A DNA stretch of 48,214 nt from Amycolatopsis circi (GTDB taxonomy: Bacteria; Actinomycetota; Actinomycetes; Mycobacteriales; Pseudonocardiaceae): assembly GCF_003385235.1 (NCBI RefSeq), contig NZ_PQIA01000066.1, positions 1 to 48,214 of the forward strand. Direction: 5' to 3'. The position numbers and the translations under genes were made by a program. The notes under the pieces were generated by a model that saw nothing but the letters and a program-made list of their open reading frames with translations, made no database searches and was not told the DNA's origin. Below are positions 41,526 to 48,214 of the stretch, one piece after another; position 1 is the first letter of the stretch, and the number at the start of each line of letters is the position of its first letter.

Positions 41526-43474
41526 TCGGTCTCTCCCACCACAGCCAGCACCGCGCCTACCTCGACCTGTTGCCCGACCTCGACCGGCAGTTCGGCGACC
41601 ACGCCGTCCGCCGGGGCCGAGATCCGGTGTTCCATCTTCATCGCTTCCAGCCACAGCAACGGATCGCCCGCCCGCACCCTGTCCCCTCCGGACACTGCCA
41701 GCCGCACGACTGTGCCCGGCATCGGCGCGAGCAGCGACCCCGCCGCCAGTGCCGCGTCCGGATCGGCGAACCGAGGCTCGACGGTCAACGCCACCGAACC
41801 CAGCGGCGAATCCACATAGGACACCGTGCCGTGCCGGGCGACCGCGAAGGTCCGGCGTACTCCGGCGATGTCGAGGACCACCTGGTTCGACGTGGCGGCG
41901 ACCAGGGCGACGTCGCCGTAGCCTTCGGCCTGCAGACCGTCGCGGGTCAGTGAGTAGACGACCTCGTAACGGTTGTCTCCCTTGGCAAAAACCTTGCGCT
42001 GACCGGCAGAACGAACGTTGCGCCAGCCGCTGGGCAGTCGTCCCAGAGTGGTCGCATTAGCCCGGTTTCCGGCGGCATCCGCCAGTGCGGCAGCTAGTGC
42101 GGACCAGCGCTCGGTGTCCACAGTGGCCAGTGGCGCGGCCAAAGTGTCCAGTCCGTGCCGACCGAAGAACGCGGTATCCGTTTCCCCGGCGAGGAAAGCC
42201 TCGTGGCGCAGAATCCGAACCAGCAAATCGCGGTTGGTCACCACGCCGTGGATCTTCGCGCCAGCCAAAGCACCGGCAAGTCGACGCGCGGCTTCGGCGC
42301 GCGTCGGTGCCCACGTGATGACTTTCGCCAGCATCGGGTCGTAATGGACGCCGATCACCGACCCGGATTCCACCCCGGAATCCAGGCGCAGCCCGGAACC
42401 GTGAGTGAATTCACGGTCCACACCGGACACTTCGAAGGCGTGCAGCGTCCCGCTCTGCGGTTGCCACCCAGCCGAAGGATCCTCCGCGTACAGGCGGACT
42501 TCGATCGAATGTCCTTTGGTGGCAGGCGGTTCGGCAGGCAGTCGAGCGCCCTCGGCCACCGAAAGCTGCAATGCCACCAGATCCAGCCCGGTGACGTTCT
42601 CCGTCACCGGATGCTCGACCTGCAGCCGCGTGTTCATCTCCAGGAAGTAGAAGCCGCCATCCGGTCCAGCCAGGAATTCGACGGTACCCGCGCCCACGTA
42701 GTCGATCGCTTGCGCGGCCTTGCGCGCCGCGTCGAACAACTCCGTCCGCATGGCATCGTCCACAAAGGGCGATGGCGCTTCTTCGACGACCTTCTGGTGC
42801 CGACGCTGGATGGAGCACTCCCGCTCCCCCACCGCCCAGACCGTGCCATGCGAGTCAGCGAGCACCTGGACCTCGATGTGCCGTCCGGTTTCGAGGTAGC
42901 GCTCGCAGAACACCGTCGGATCGCCGAACGCAGATCCCGCTTCGGCACGAGCGCTCTCGACAGCCTCGGCCAGCTCGTCCAGCGAACGGACCACGCGCAT
43001 ACCGCGGCCGCCACCACCAGCGGAAGCCTTGACCAGCAACGGAAGATCGGCCTCGGTCACCGAATCCGGGTCCAATTCGGACAGCACCGGAACCCCGGCG
43101 GCGGCCATCAGCCGTTTCGACTCCACTTTGGAGCCCATAGTCTCGATCGCCGCGGGCGGCGGGCCGATCCAAGTCAGCCCGGCGTCGAGCACCGCACGGG
43201 CGAAACCGGCGTTCTCGGACAGGAAGCCGTATCCGGGATGGACCGCGTCGGCCCCGGCGTCCGCCGCGGCTTTGACGATCAGTTCGCCCCGCAAATACGT
43301 CTCGCCCGGCGCGTTGCCCGGCAACCGCACGGCGACGTCGGCTTCCCGCGCGTGCGGGGAATCGGCGTCCGCGTCGGAGAACACCGCGACCGTCCCGATT
43401 CCGGCGTCCCGGCAGCTGCGGAACACCCGGCGGGCGATTTCGCCCCGGTTGGCGACCAGCAGATTCTGGATCAT
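41522..43474 (-). CDS. Acyl-CoA carboxylase alpha chain (biotin carboxylase plus biotin carrier)
   Basis: This 650-aa subunit carboxylates biotin with ATP and bicarbonate. The N-terminal biotin carboxylase part has LLVANRGEIARRVFRSC, HPGYGFLSENA, the glycine-rich KASAGGGGRGMRVV and EMNTRLQVEHPVTE. A linker leads to the C-terminal carrier domain with the biotin site EAMKMEH (Lys613). It starts at ATG 43474, 5 bases after the beta-subunit stop. With the carboxyltransferase it should act on a short or branched enoyl- or acyl-CoA, as in methylcrotonyl- or geranyl-CoA carboxylases. The exact substrate is inferred from context only. Confidence 0.93.
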   Translation of the reverse strand: MIQNLLVANRGEIARRVFRSCRDAGIGTVAVFSDADADSPHAREADVAVRLPGNAPGETYLRGELIVKAAADAGADAVHPGYGFLSENAGFARAVLDAGLTWIGPPPAAIETMGSKVESKRLMAAAGVPVLSELDPDSVTEADLPLLVKASAGGGGRGMRVVRSLDELAEAVESARAEAGSAFGDPTVFCERYLETGRHIEVQVLADSHGTVWAVGERECSIQRRHQKVVEEAPSPFVDDAMRTELFDAARKAAQAIDYVGAGTVEFLAGPDGGFYFLEMNTRLQVEHPVTENVTGLDLVALQLSVAEGARLPAEPPATKGHSIEVRLYAEDPSAGWQPQSGTLHAFEVSGVDREFTHGSGLRLDSGVESGSVIGVHYDPMLAKVITWAPTRAEAARRLAGALAGAKIHGVVTNRDLLVRILRHEAFLAGETDTAFFGRHGLDTLAAPLATVDTERWSALAAALADAAGNRANATTLGRLPSGWRNVRSAGQRKVFAKGDNRYEVVYSLTRDGLQAEGYGDVALVAATSNQVVLDIAGVRRTFAVARHGTVSYVDSPLGSVALTVEPRFADPDAALAAGSLLAPMPGTVVRLAVSGGDRVRAGDPLLWLEAMKMEHRISAPADGVVAELPVEVGQQVEVGAVLAVVGETE

Positions 43475-43479
43475 GGCCC

Positions 43480-45081
43480 TCACATCCGGAAGACGCCGAA
43501 GCCGCCTTCGACGCCCTTCACTGGTCCGTTGTGGATCGCCGACAGGCTCAGCCCGAGCACCGTGCGAGTGTCGCGCGGGTCGATGATGCCGTCGTCGTAA
43601 AGCATGCCGGAGAGGAACATCGGCATCGATTCCGCCTCGATCTGGTTTTCCACCATGGCGCGCATCGCGGCGTCGTTTTCCTCGCTGTACTCCTGGCCCC
43701 GGCTCGCCGCCGCGGCGCGGGCCACAATGGACAGCACCCCGGCCAGCTGAGCCGGTCCCATCACCGCGGACTTCGCGCTCGGCCAAGCGAACAGGAACCG
43801 CGGATCGTAGGCCCGGCCGCACATCCCGTAGTGGCCGGCACCGTAGGACGCTCCCATGAGGACGGACAGGTGCGGCACCTTCGAGTTCGACACCGCGTTG
43901 ATCATCAGCGCGCCGTGCTTGATGATGCCGCTCTGCTCGTATTCCTTGCCGACCATGTAGCCGGTCGTGTTGTGCAGGAACACCAGCGGCGTGTCGATCT
44001 GGTTGGCCAGCTGGATGAACTGCGCGGCCTTCTGCGATTCCTCGCCGAACAGCACGCCCTGCGCGTTCGCCAGGACTCCCACCGGATAACCGTGGATGCT
44101 CGCCCATCCGGTGACCAGGCTCGGCCCGTACAGCGGCTTGAACTCGTCGAAGTCCGATCCGTCCACGACGCGCGCGATCACCTCGCGCGGGTCGAACGGG
44201 ACCTTCAGGTCGGTCGGCACGATGCCCAGCAGGTCTTCGGCGTCGAACACCGGCTCGGCGTAGTCCGGTTTGGCCGCCGGGCCCTGTTTGGTCCAGTTGA
44301 GCCGCTTGATGATGCCGCGGCCGAGGCGGATCGCGTCCTCCTCGTCCACGGCGAGGTAATCGGCGAGCCCGGACGTCCGCGCGTGCATTTCCGCGCCGCC
44401 GAGGGATTCGTCGTCAGATTCCTCGCCGGTCGCCATTTTGACCAGCGGCGGCCCGCCGAGGAACACCTTCGCGCGTTCCTTCACCATCACCACGTAATCG
44501 GACATGCCGGGCAGGTACGCGCCGCCTGCCGTCGAGTTGCCGAACACCAGCGCGACGGTCGGCACCTTCGCCGCCGAGGACCTGGTCAGGTCACGAAACA
44601 CCCGGCCACCGGGAATGAAGATTTCCTTCTGCGTAGGAAGATCCGCGCCGCCGGACTCGACCAGGTTGATCACCGGAAGCCGATTCTGCGCCGCGATATC
44701 CGCCGCCCGGAACGATTTCTTCGTCGTCCACGGATTGCTCGCGCCGCCCTTGACCGTCGGGTCGCTGGCCGAGATCAAGCATTCGACGCCTTCCACGACC
44801 CCGATCCCGGTGATCACGCTAGCGCCGACCCGGTAGTCCGAACCCCACGCGGCCAGCGGCGAAAGCTCCAGGAACGGCGAATCCTCGTCCAGTAGGAGTT
44901 CGATCCGTTCGCGCGCCAGCAGTTTCCCGCGCTTGCGATGCCGTTCGACGTACTTCTCGCCGCCGCCGGCGACCGCTTTGGCCTGTTCGGCGTCGATCTC
45001 CGCGAGTTTCTCCAGCATCGCCTCGCGGTTCGCGGCGAACTCGTCGGCGCGGGTGTCCACTGTGGACCTGATAGTGGTCAT
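43480..45081 (-). CDS. Acyl-CoA carboxylase beta chain (carboxyltransferase)
   Basis: This 533-aa carboxyltransferase moves the carboxyl group from biotin to the acyl-CoA. It has an N-terminal crotonase-like half (KYVERHRKRGKLLARERIEL, VVEGVECLISASDPTVKGGA, LPVINLVESGGADLPTQ). The C-terminal half has GVLFGEESQKAAQFIQLANQ, FLHNTTGYMVGKEYEQ and MGASYGAGHYGMCGRAYDPR. These sequences fit the methylcrotonyl/geranyl-CoA carboxylase type better than propionyl-CoA carboxylase. ATG 45081 overlaps the upstream dehydrogenase stop (ATGA). Confidence 0.93.
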   Translation of the reverse strand: MTTIRSTVDTRADEFAANREAMLEKLAEIDAEQAKAVAGGGEKYVERHRKRGKLLARERIELLLDEDSPFLELSPLAAWGSDYRVGASVITGIGVVEGVECLISASDPTVKGGASNPWTTKKSFRAADIAAQNRLPVINLVESGGADLPTQKEIFIPGGRVFRDLTRSSAAKVPTVALVFGNSTAGGAYLPGMSDYVVMVKERAKVFLGGPPLVKMATGEESDDESLGGAEMHARTSGLADYLAVDEEDAIRLGRGIIKRLNWTKQGPAAKPDYAEPVFDAEDLLGIVPTDLKVPFDPREVIARVVDGSDFDEFKPLYGPSLVTGWASIHGYPVGVLANAQGVLFGEESQKAAQFIQLANQIDTPLVFLHNTTGYMVGKEYEQSGIIKHGALMINAVSNSKVPHLSVLMGASYGAGHYGMCGRAYDPRFLFAWPSAKSAVMGPAQLAGVLSIVARAAAASRGQEYSEENDAAMRAMVENQIEAESMPMFLSGMLYDDGIIDPRDTRTVLGLSLSAIHNGPVKGVEGGFGVFRM

Positions 45082-46229
45082 GCGGTGTATCCCAATCGCT
45101 TCGCGGCCAGTCCGGTCAGGATTTCGGTGGTGCCGCCGCCGATGCCGAGAATGCGGACGTCGCGGTAGTGCCGCTCCACCTCGGCCTCGCGCATGTAGCC
45201 GAGCCCGCCGTGCAACTGCACCGCCTCGTTCACGACCCATTCAGCGGTCTGCACCGCGGTGTTCTTCGCGAAACACGCCTCGGCGATCACTTCTTCGCCG
45301 GACACGTGCCGGATCGCGACCTGCCGGGCGTACGTCCGGGCGACGTCGACCTTGCAGGCCATCTCGGTCAGCTTGTGCTGCACCAGCTGCCGCGAGATCA
45401 GCGGACGCCCGAACGTCTCGCGCATCCGGCACCAGTCCAACGTCAAATTCAATGCCCGCTGTGCGTGCGCATACGCTTGCACCGCCAGCGAAAGCCGTTC
45501 GGTCACGAACTGCGTCGCCACCTGAGCGAACCCGCTGTTCTCCGCGCCGATCAAGTTCTCCGCCGGTACTCGAACGTCCACATAAGACAGTTCTGCGGTG
45601 TCCGAAGCCGCCCAGCCCATTTTCTCCAGCTTGCGCGACACCGTGAATCCTGGCGTCCCACGCTCGACCACAATCAGCGAAAGACCATGCGCGCCAGCCT
45701 CGCCGGTTCGGACCACAGTGGTCACAAAGTCCGCGCGGCAGCCGGAAGTGATGAACGTCTTGGCCCCGTTGACCACATACTCGTCGCCTTCGCGCACCGC
45801 GGTGGTGCGGATCCCGGCGACGTCGGAACCGCCGTCCGGCTCGGTGACCGCCAGCGACCCGATCTTCTCGCCTTCGAGAGTCGGCCGCACCCAGCGTTCG
45901 ATCTGCACCGGGTCGCCGGCCTCGACGATGTGCGGCACCGCGATCCCGCAGGTGAACAACGATGCGAAGAGTCCGCCGGACCCGCCCGCGTAGTGCATTT
46001 CCTCGGCGACCACGAGCGCGTCGAGGTAATTCCCGTCGCCGCCGCCCGCAGATTCGGGGAACGCGACCCCGAGCAGGCCCAGCTGTCCCGCCTTGCGATG
46101 CAAGCCGCGCGGCAATTCCCCGGCCCGCTCCCAGTCGTCCAGGTGCGGCAGCACGTCCTTCTCCACGAACCGGCGCACCGTCGCGCGCAGTTCGGTGCGT
46201 TCCGGCGTGCGGAACGGATCCACGGTCAC
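45078..46229 (-). CDS. Acyl-CoA dehydrogenase
   Basis: This 383-aa second dehydrogenase of the operon has LGLLGVAFPESAGGGDGNYL and LAVTEPDGGSDVAGIRTTAV, the FAD signature. It also has KTFITSGCRADFVTTVVRTG and the second family signature near the end (EWVVNEAVQLHGGLGYMREA, then EVERHYRDVRILGIGGGTTE). The last motif is that of isovaleryl- or citronellyl-CoA-type dehydrogenases. It starts at GTG 46229, overlapping the AtuA-like stop (GTGA). It would produce the unsaturated CoA ester that the carboxylase uses. Confidence 0.92.
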   Translation of the reverse strand: MTVDPFRTPERTELRATVRRFVEKDVLPHLDDWERAGELPRGLHRKAGQLGLLGVAFPESAGGGDGNYLDALVVAEEMHYAGGSGGLFASLFTCGIAVPHIVEAGDPVQIERWVRPTLEGEKIGSLAVTEPDGGSDVAGIRTTAVREGDEYVVNGAKTFITSGCRADFVTTVVRTGEAGAHGLSLIVVERGTPGFTVSRKLEKMGWAASDTAELSYVDVRVPAENLIGAENSGFAQVATQFVTERLSLAVQAYAHAQRALNLTLDWCRMRETFGRPLISRQLVQHKLTEMACKVDVARTYARQVAIRHVSGEEVIAEACFAKNTAVQTAEWVVNEAVQLHGGLGYMREAEVERHYRDVRILGIGGGTTEILTGLAAKRLGYTA

Positions 46230-47920
46230 AGCAGCGCCTCCGGGACGTCGAGTTCGCGCGCCCGCAGCCATTCGCCGAGCGCCTTCGCCTGGGGATCGAA
46301 CCTGGCCTGCGAAGCGACGCCGTCGCCGAGAATGCCCTCGACCACGAAGTTCATCGCCCACAGGTTCGGCAGCAGATGCCGGGTGACCGGCAGTCCTTCG
46401 GTTTCCGGCAGCAACCGGCGGAATTCGCCGACAGTCAGCCGATGCACGAGCCAGCGCCACGCTTCCTCGGACCGCACCCACACGCCGAGGTTCGCATTGC
46501 CGCCCTTGTCCCCGCTGCGCGCCCCGGCGACAAAACCAAGCGGGACCCGCCGCACCTTGCCCGCCTGCAACGGTTCCGGCAACACCGGTTCGTCCACTTC
46601 GGACAACTCAAGCATCGCTGAGGCGGGCGCGATGTCCACCTTGGACCCGTCCGGCAGCACTGCGACATGCGGAACCGCGGCAGCGTCCACAAAGGCCGCC
46701 GAATAGACCCCGAACGGCGACGCGTCGGAAGGCGGTGCGGTGACGTGGAATCCCGGGTAGCTCGCCAACGCCAGCTCGATCGCCGCTCCGCTGAACGCCC
46801 GTCCGGCGATCTTCGGGTCGTTGTCCTTCACCGCGACATGCAGCAGCGCGCTGGCGCGTTCCTCGGTATCGGCGTCCGCGTGGTCAGTGCGAGCGAGCGT
46901 CCATCGGACGTCAGCTGGCGGACGCTTCGCCAACGCACCTTCCAGCTGTTCCCGTACCAGCGCGGCTTTCTCCTCGATGTCCAGTCCAGTAAGGACGAAC
47001 GTCGTCTCGTTCCGGAACCCGCCGAGCCGGTTGAGGCACACCTTCAAGGTCGGCGGCGGCGCCTCCCCGCGTACCCCGCTGATCCGCACCCGGTCCGGGC
47101 CATCGTCCGACAGCGACAGTGTGTCGAACCGCGCCGTCACATCAGGATTCGCATACCGCGCACCGGTGATCTCATACAGCAGCTGCGCAGTAACAGTTCC
47201 AGTATTGACCACGCCACCGGTGCCCGGATGTTTCGTGATCACGCTGGAGCCGTCCGCGTGGATCTCCGCGAGAGGAAATCCCGGCACGCCGATCGGCTGT
47301 TCCCGGAAGAACGAGTAGTTGCCACCAGTCGCCTGCGCGCCGCATTCGATGACGTGGCCCGCCGCGACCGCTCCGGCGAGCGCGTCGTAATCGTCGCGAG
47401 CCCAGCCGAAGTGCGCCGCCGCCGGTCCGACGATCACCGACGCGTCCGTGACCCGCCCGGTCACCACCACGTCCGCACCGGCTTTAAGACATTCCGCGAC
47501 CCCCCACGCACCGAGGTAAGCGTTGGCAGTCAACGGTTTCTCGAATCCGAACTCGTCGGCGCGGGCGATCAGGTCATCGCCCTCGACGTGCGCGACGCGG
47601 ACCTCGAGACCGAGCTTCGCGGCCAGTTCCCGCAACGCGTCGGCGAGCCCGGCCGGGTTGAGCCCGCCCGCGTTCGCGACGATCCGGACGCCCTTGTCCT
47701 TCGCCAAGCCGAGGTTTTCCTCCATCTGCCGGAGGAACGTCTTGGCGTAGCCGCGCGCCGGGTCCTTCATCCGGTCGCGGCCGAGGATGAGCATGGTCAG
47801 CTCGGCGAGATAGTCGCCGGTCAGGACATCGAGCGGACCGCCGGTCAGCATTTCCCGCACGGCGGAGAACCGGTCGCCGTAAAACCCGGACGCGTTCCCG
47901 ACGCGCAGCGGCGCGCTCAC
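46226..47920 (-). CDS. AtuA-like protein (acyclic terpene utilisation, DUF1446)
   Basis: This protein of about 564 aa fits the AtuA/DUF1446 family. The N-terminus is PLRVGNASGFYGDRFSAVRE, followed by GPLDVLTGDYLAELTMLIL, IVANAGGLNPAGLADALREL, GADVVVTGRVTDASVIVGPA and GHVIECGAQATGGNYSFF. The C-terminal 100 residues carry the AtuA-C part: PLGFVAGARSGDKGGNANLG, then FVVEGILGDGVAS. Members are needed for citronellol/geraniol or leucine-type breakdown in Pseudomonas, but their reaction is not established. GTG 47920 overlaps the upstream gene's stop (GTGA). It lies in a row of dehydrogenase and carboxylase genes, as expected for the pathway. Confidence 0.9.
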   Translation of the reverse strand: MSAPLRVGNASGFYGDRFSAVREMLTGGPLDVLTGDYLAELTMLILGRDRMKDPARGYAKTFLRQMEENLGLAKDKGVRIVANAGGLNPAGLADALRELAAKLGLEVRVAHVEGDDLIARADEFGFEKPLTANAYLGAWGVAECLKAGADVVVTGRVTDASVIVGPAAAHFGWARDDYDALAGAVAAGHVIECGAQATGGNYSFFREQPIGVPGFPLAEIHADGSSVITKHPGTGGVVNTGTVTAQLLYEITGARYANPDVTARFDTLSLSDDGPDRVRISGVRGEAPPPTLKVCLNRLGGFRNETTFVLTGLDIEEKAALVREQLEGALAKRPPADVRWTLARTDHADADTEERASALLHVAVKDNDPKIAGRAFSGAAIELALASYPGFHVTAPPSDASPFGVYSAAFVDAAAVPHVAVLPDGSKVDIAPASAMLELSEVDEPVLPEPLQAGKVRRVPLGFVAGARSGDKGGNANLGVWVRSEEAWRWLVHRLTVGEFRRLLPETEGLPVTRHLLPNLWAMNFVVEGILGDGVASQARFDPQAKALGEWLRARELDVPEALL

Positions 47921-48214
47921 GCGAACTGCCCCGGCTCGCGCCCCGCCCCGGGCGGCCCGGCGAACGCCTGCGCGATGCCCAGCCACTCCTCGACGTCCGC
48001 GCCCGTCGCGACCAAATCAGTGTCCGCCGGATGCCGCCGCTGCGTCGCGACCAGGCAAAAGTCGAGCGCGCTGCCGGTCAGCCGCTGCTCCGCGTCCTCC
48101 GGACCGAACGCCCAGGTGCTGCCGTCCGGCGCGACCAGCTCGACCCGGAATTCCTCGGTCGGCGGCGCGAGCGAATGGAGTTTGTACGCGAAATCGCGAG
48201 TGCGCGTGCCGAAC
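47917..48214 (-). CDS. TIGR03084 family metal-binding protein (C-terminal part; runs off the window)
   Basis: The last 98 codons of a gene that begins beyond the window edge. Readable blocks are TRDFAYKLHSLAPPTEEF, RVELVAPDGSTWAFGPEDA, LTGSALDFCLVATQRRHPAD, TDLVATGADVEEWLGIAQAF and the end AGPPGAGREPGQFA. This is the C-terminal pattern of the TIGR03084 group, which belongs to the DinB/maleylpyruvate-isomerase-like metal-binding proteins. In actinomycetes they often sit next to AtuA-like genes. Its TGA overlaps the AtuA-like GTG, so it is the first operon gene visible here. Its N-terminal metal-binding helices are outside the window. Confidence 0.8.
   Translation of the reverse strand, partial: FGTRTRDFAYKLHSLAPPTEEFRVELVAPDGSTWAFGPEDAEQRLTGSALDFCLVATQRRHPADTDLVATGADVEEWLGIAQAFAGPPGAGREPGQFA

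Overview
The window looks like chromosomal DNA of a high-GC actinomycete, most likely Amycolatopsis or another Pseudonocardiaceae. This is inferred from very high GC with strong third-position bias, many GTG starts, repeated ATGA/GTGA stop-start overlaps, and the families present (SARP regulator, RamS-like lanthipeptide, SigE-type sigma factor, DasR-type operator, TIGR03084 protein). No tRNA, rRNA, CRISPR array, integrase or intact transposase was seen.

Layout. 1-6.8 kb: an aldehyde dehydrogenase with a damaged 5' end, a VOC protein, a divergent MarR/VOC pair, and a monooxygenase/NADP-reductase-like pair divergent from a LysR regulator. 6.8-7.9 kb: a gene graveyard with a signal-peptide-like stub and pieces of an SGNH hydrolase, a TetR regulator and a membrane protein. 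7.9-17.7 kb: a small membrane protein, then a complete L-arabinose module: a LacI-type regulator with two matching operators, araB-araD-araA, and a ChvE/GguA/GguB-type sugar ABC transporter, closed by a hairpin. 17.7-20.4 kb: a GntR remnant, then a sigma factor / membrane protein / PIG-V-like transferase group.

20.5-32.4 kb: the centrepiece. A SARP-type regulator is divergent from a class III lanthipeptide operon: synthetase (lyase-kinase-cyclase), a 42-aa RamS-like precursor, a prolyl oligopeptidase, two ABC half-transporters and, translationally coupled at the end, a copper/topaquinone amine oxidase with every catalytic residue in place. The precursor has exactly one lysine, three residues after the leader proline where the peptidase is predicted to cut. 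A mature peptide with an oxidised lysine or N-terminus (aldehyde or cyclic imine) is therefore a concrete hypothesis. An internal hairpin after the precursor gene and a dyad upstream of the synthetase suggest how the operon is controlled.

32.4-39.6 kb: accessory regulators (two TetR, one WYL), an NADPH:quinone-type reductase with tandem operators, a yeast-type cytosine deaminase, a NIPSNAP protein, a secreted GH18 chitinase with a DasR-like site in its promoter, and about 500 bp of degenerate 57-bp tandem repeats. 39.6-48.2 kb: a TetR regulator and a minus-strand operon of six overlapping or nearly overlapping genes (TIGR03084 protein, AtuA-like protein, acyl-CoA dehydrogenase, carboxyltransferase, biotin carboxylase/BCCP, second acyl-CoA dehydrogenase). 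It resembles the Atu/Liu routes for branched acyl-CoA breakdown, and its upstream end runs off the window.

Three 55-nt palindromes with the same ends and the same 27-1-27 layout but different interiors lie at 20360, 32372 and 40273, each downstream of a gene or gene group.
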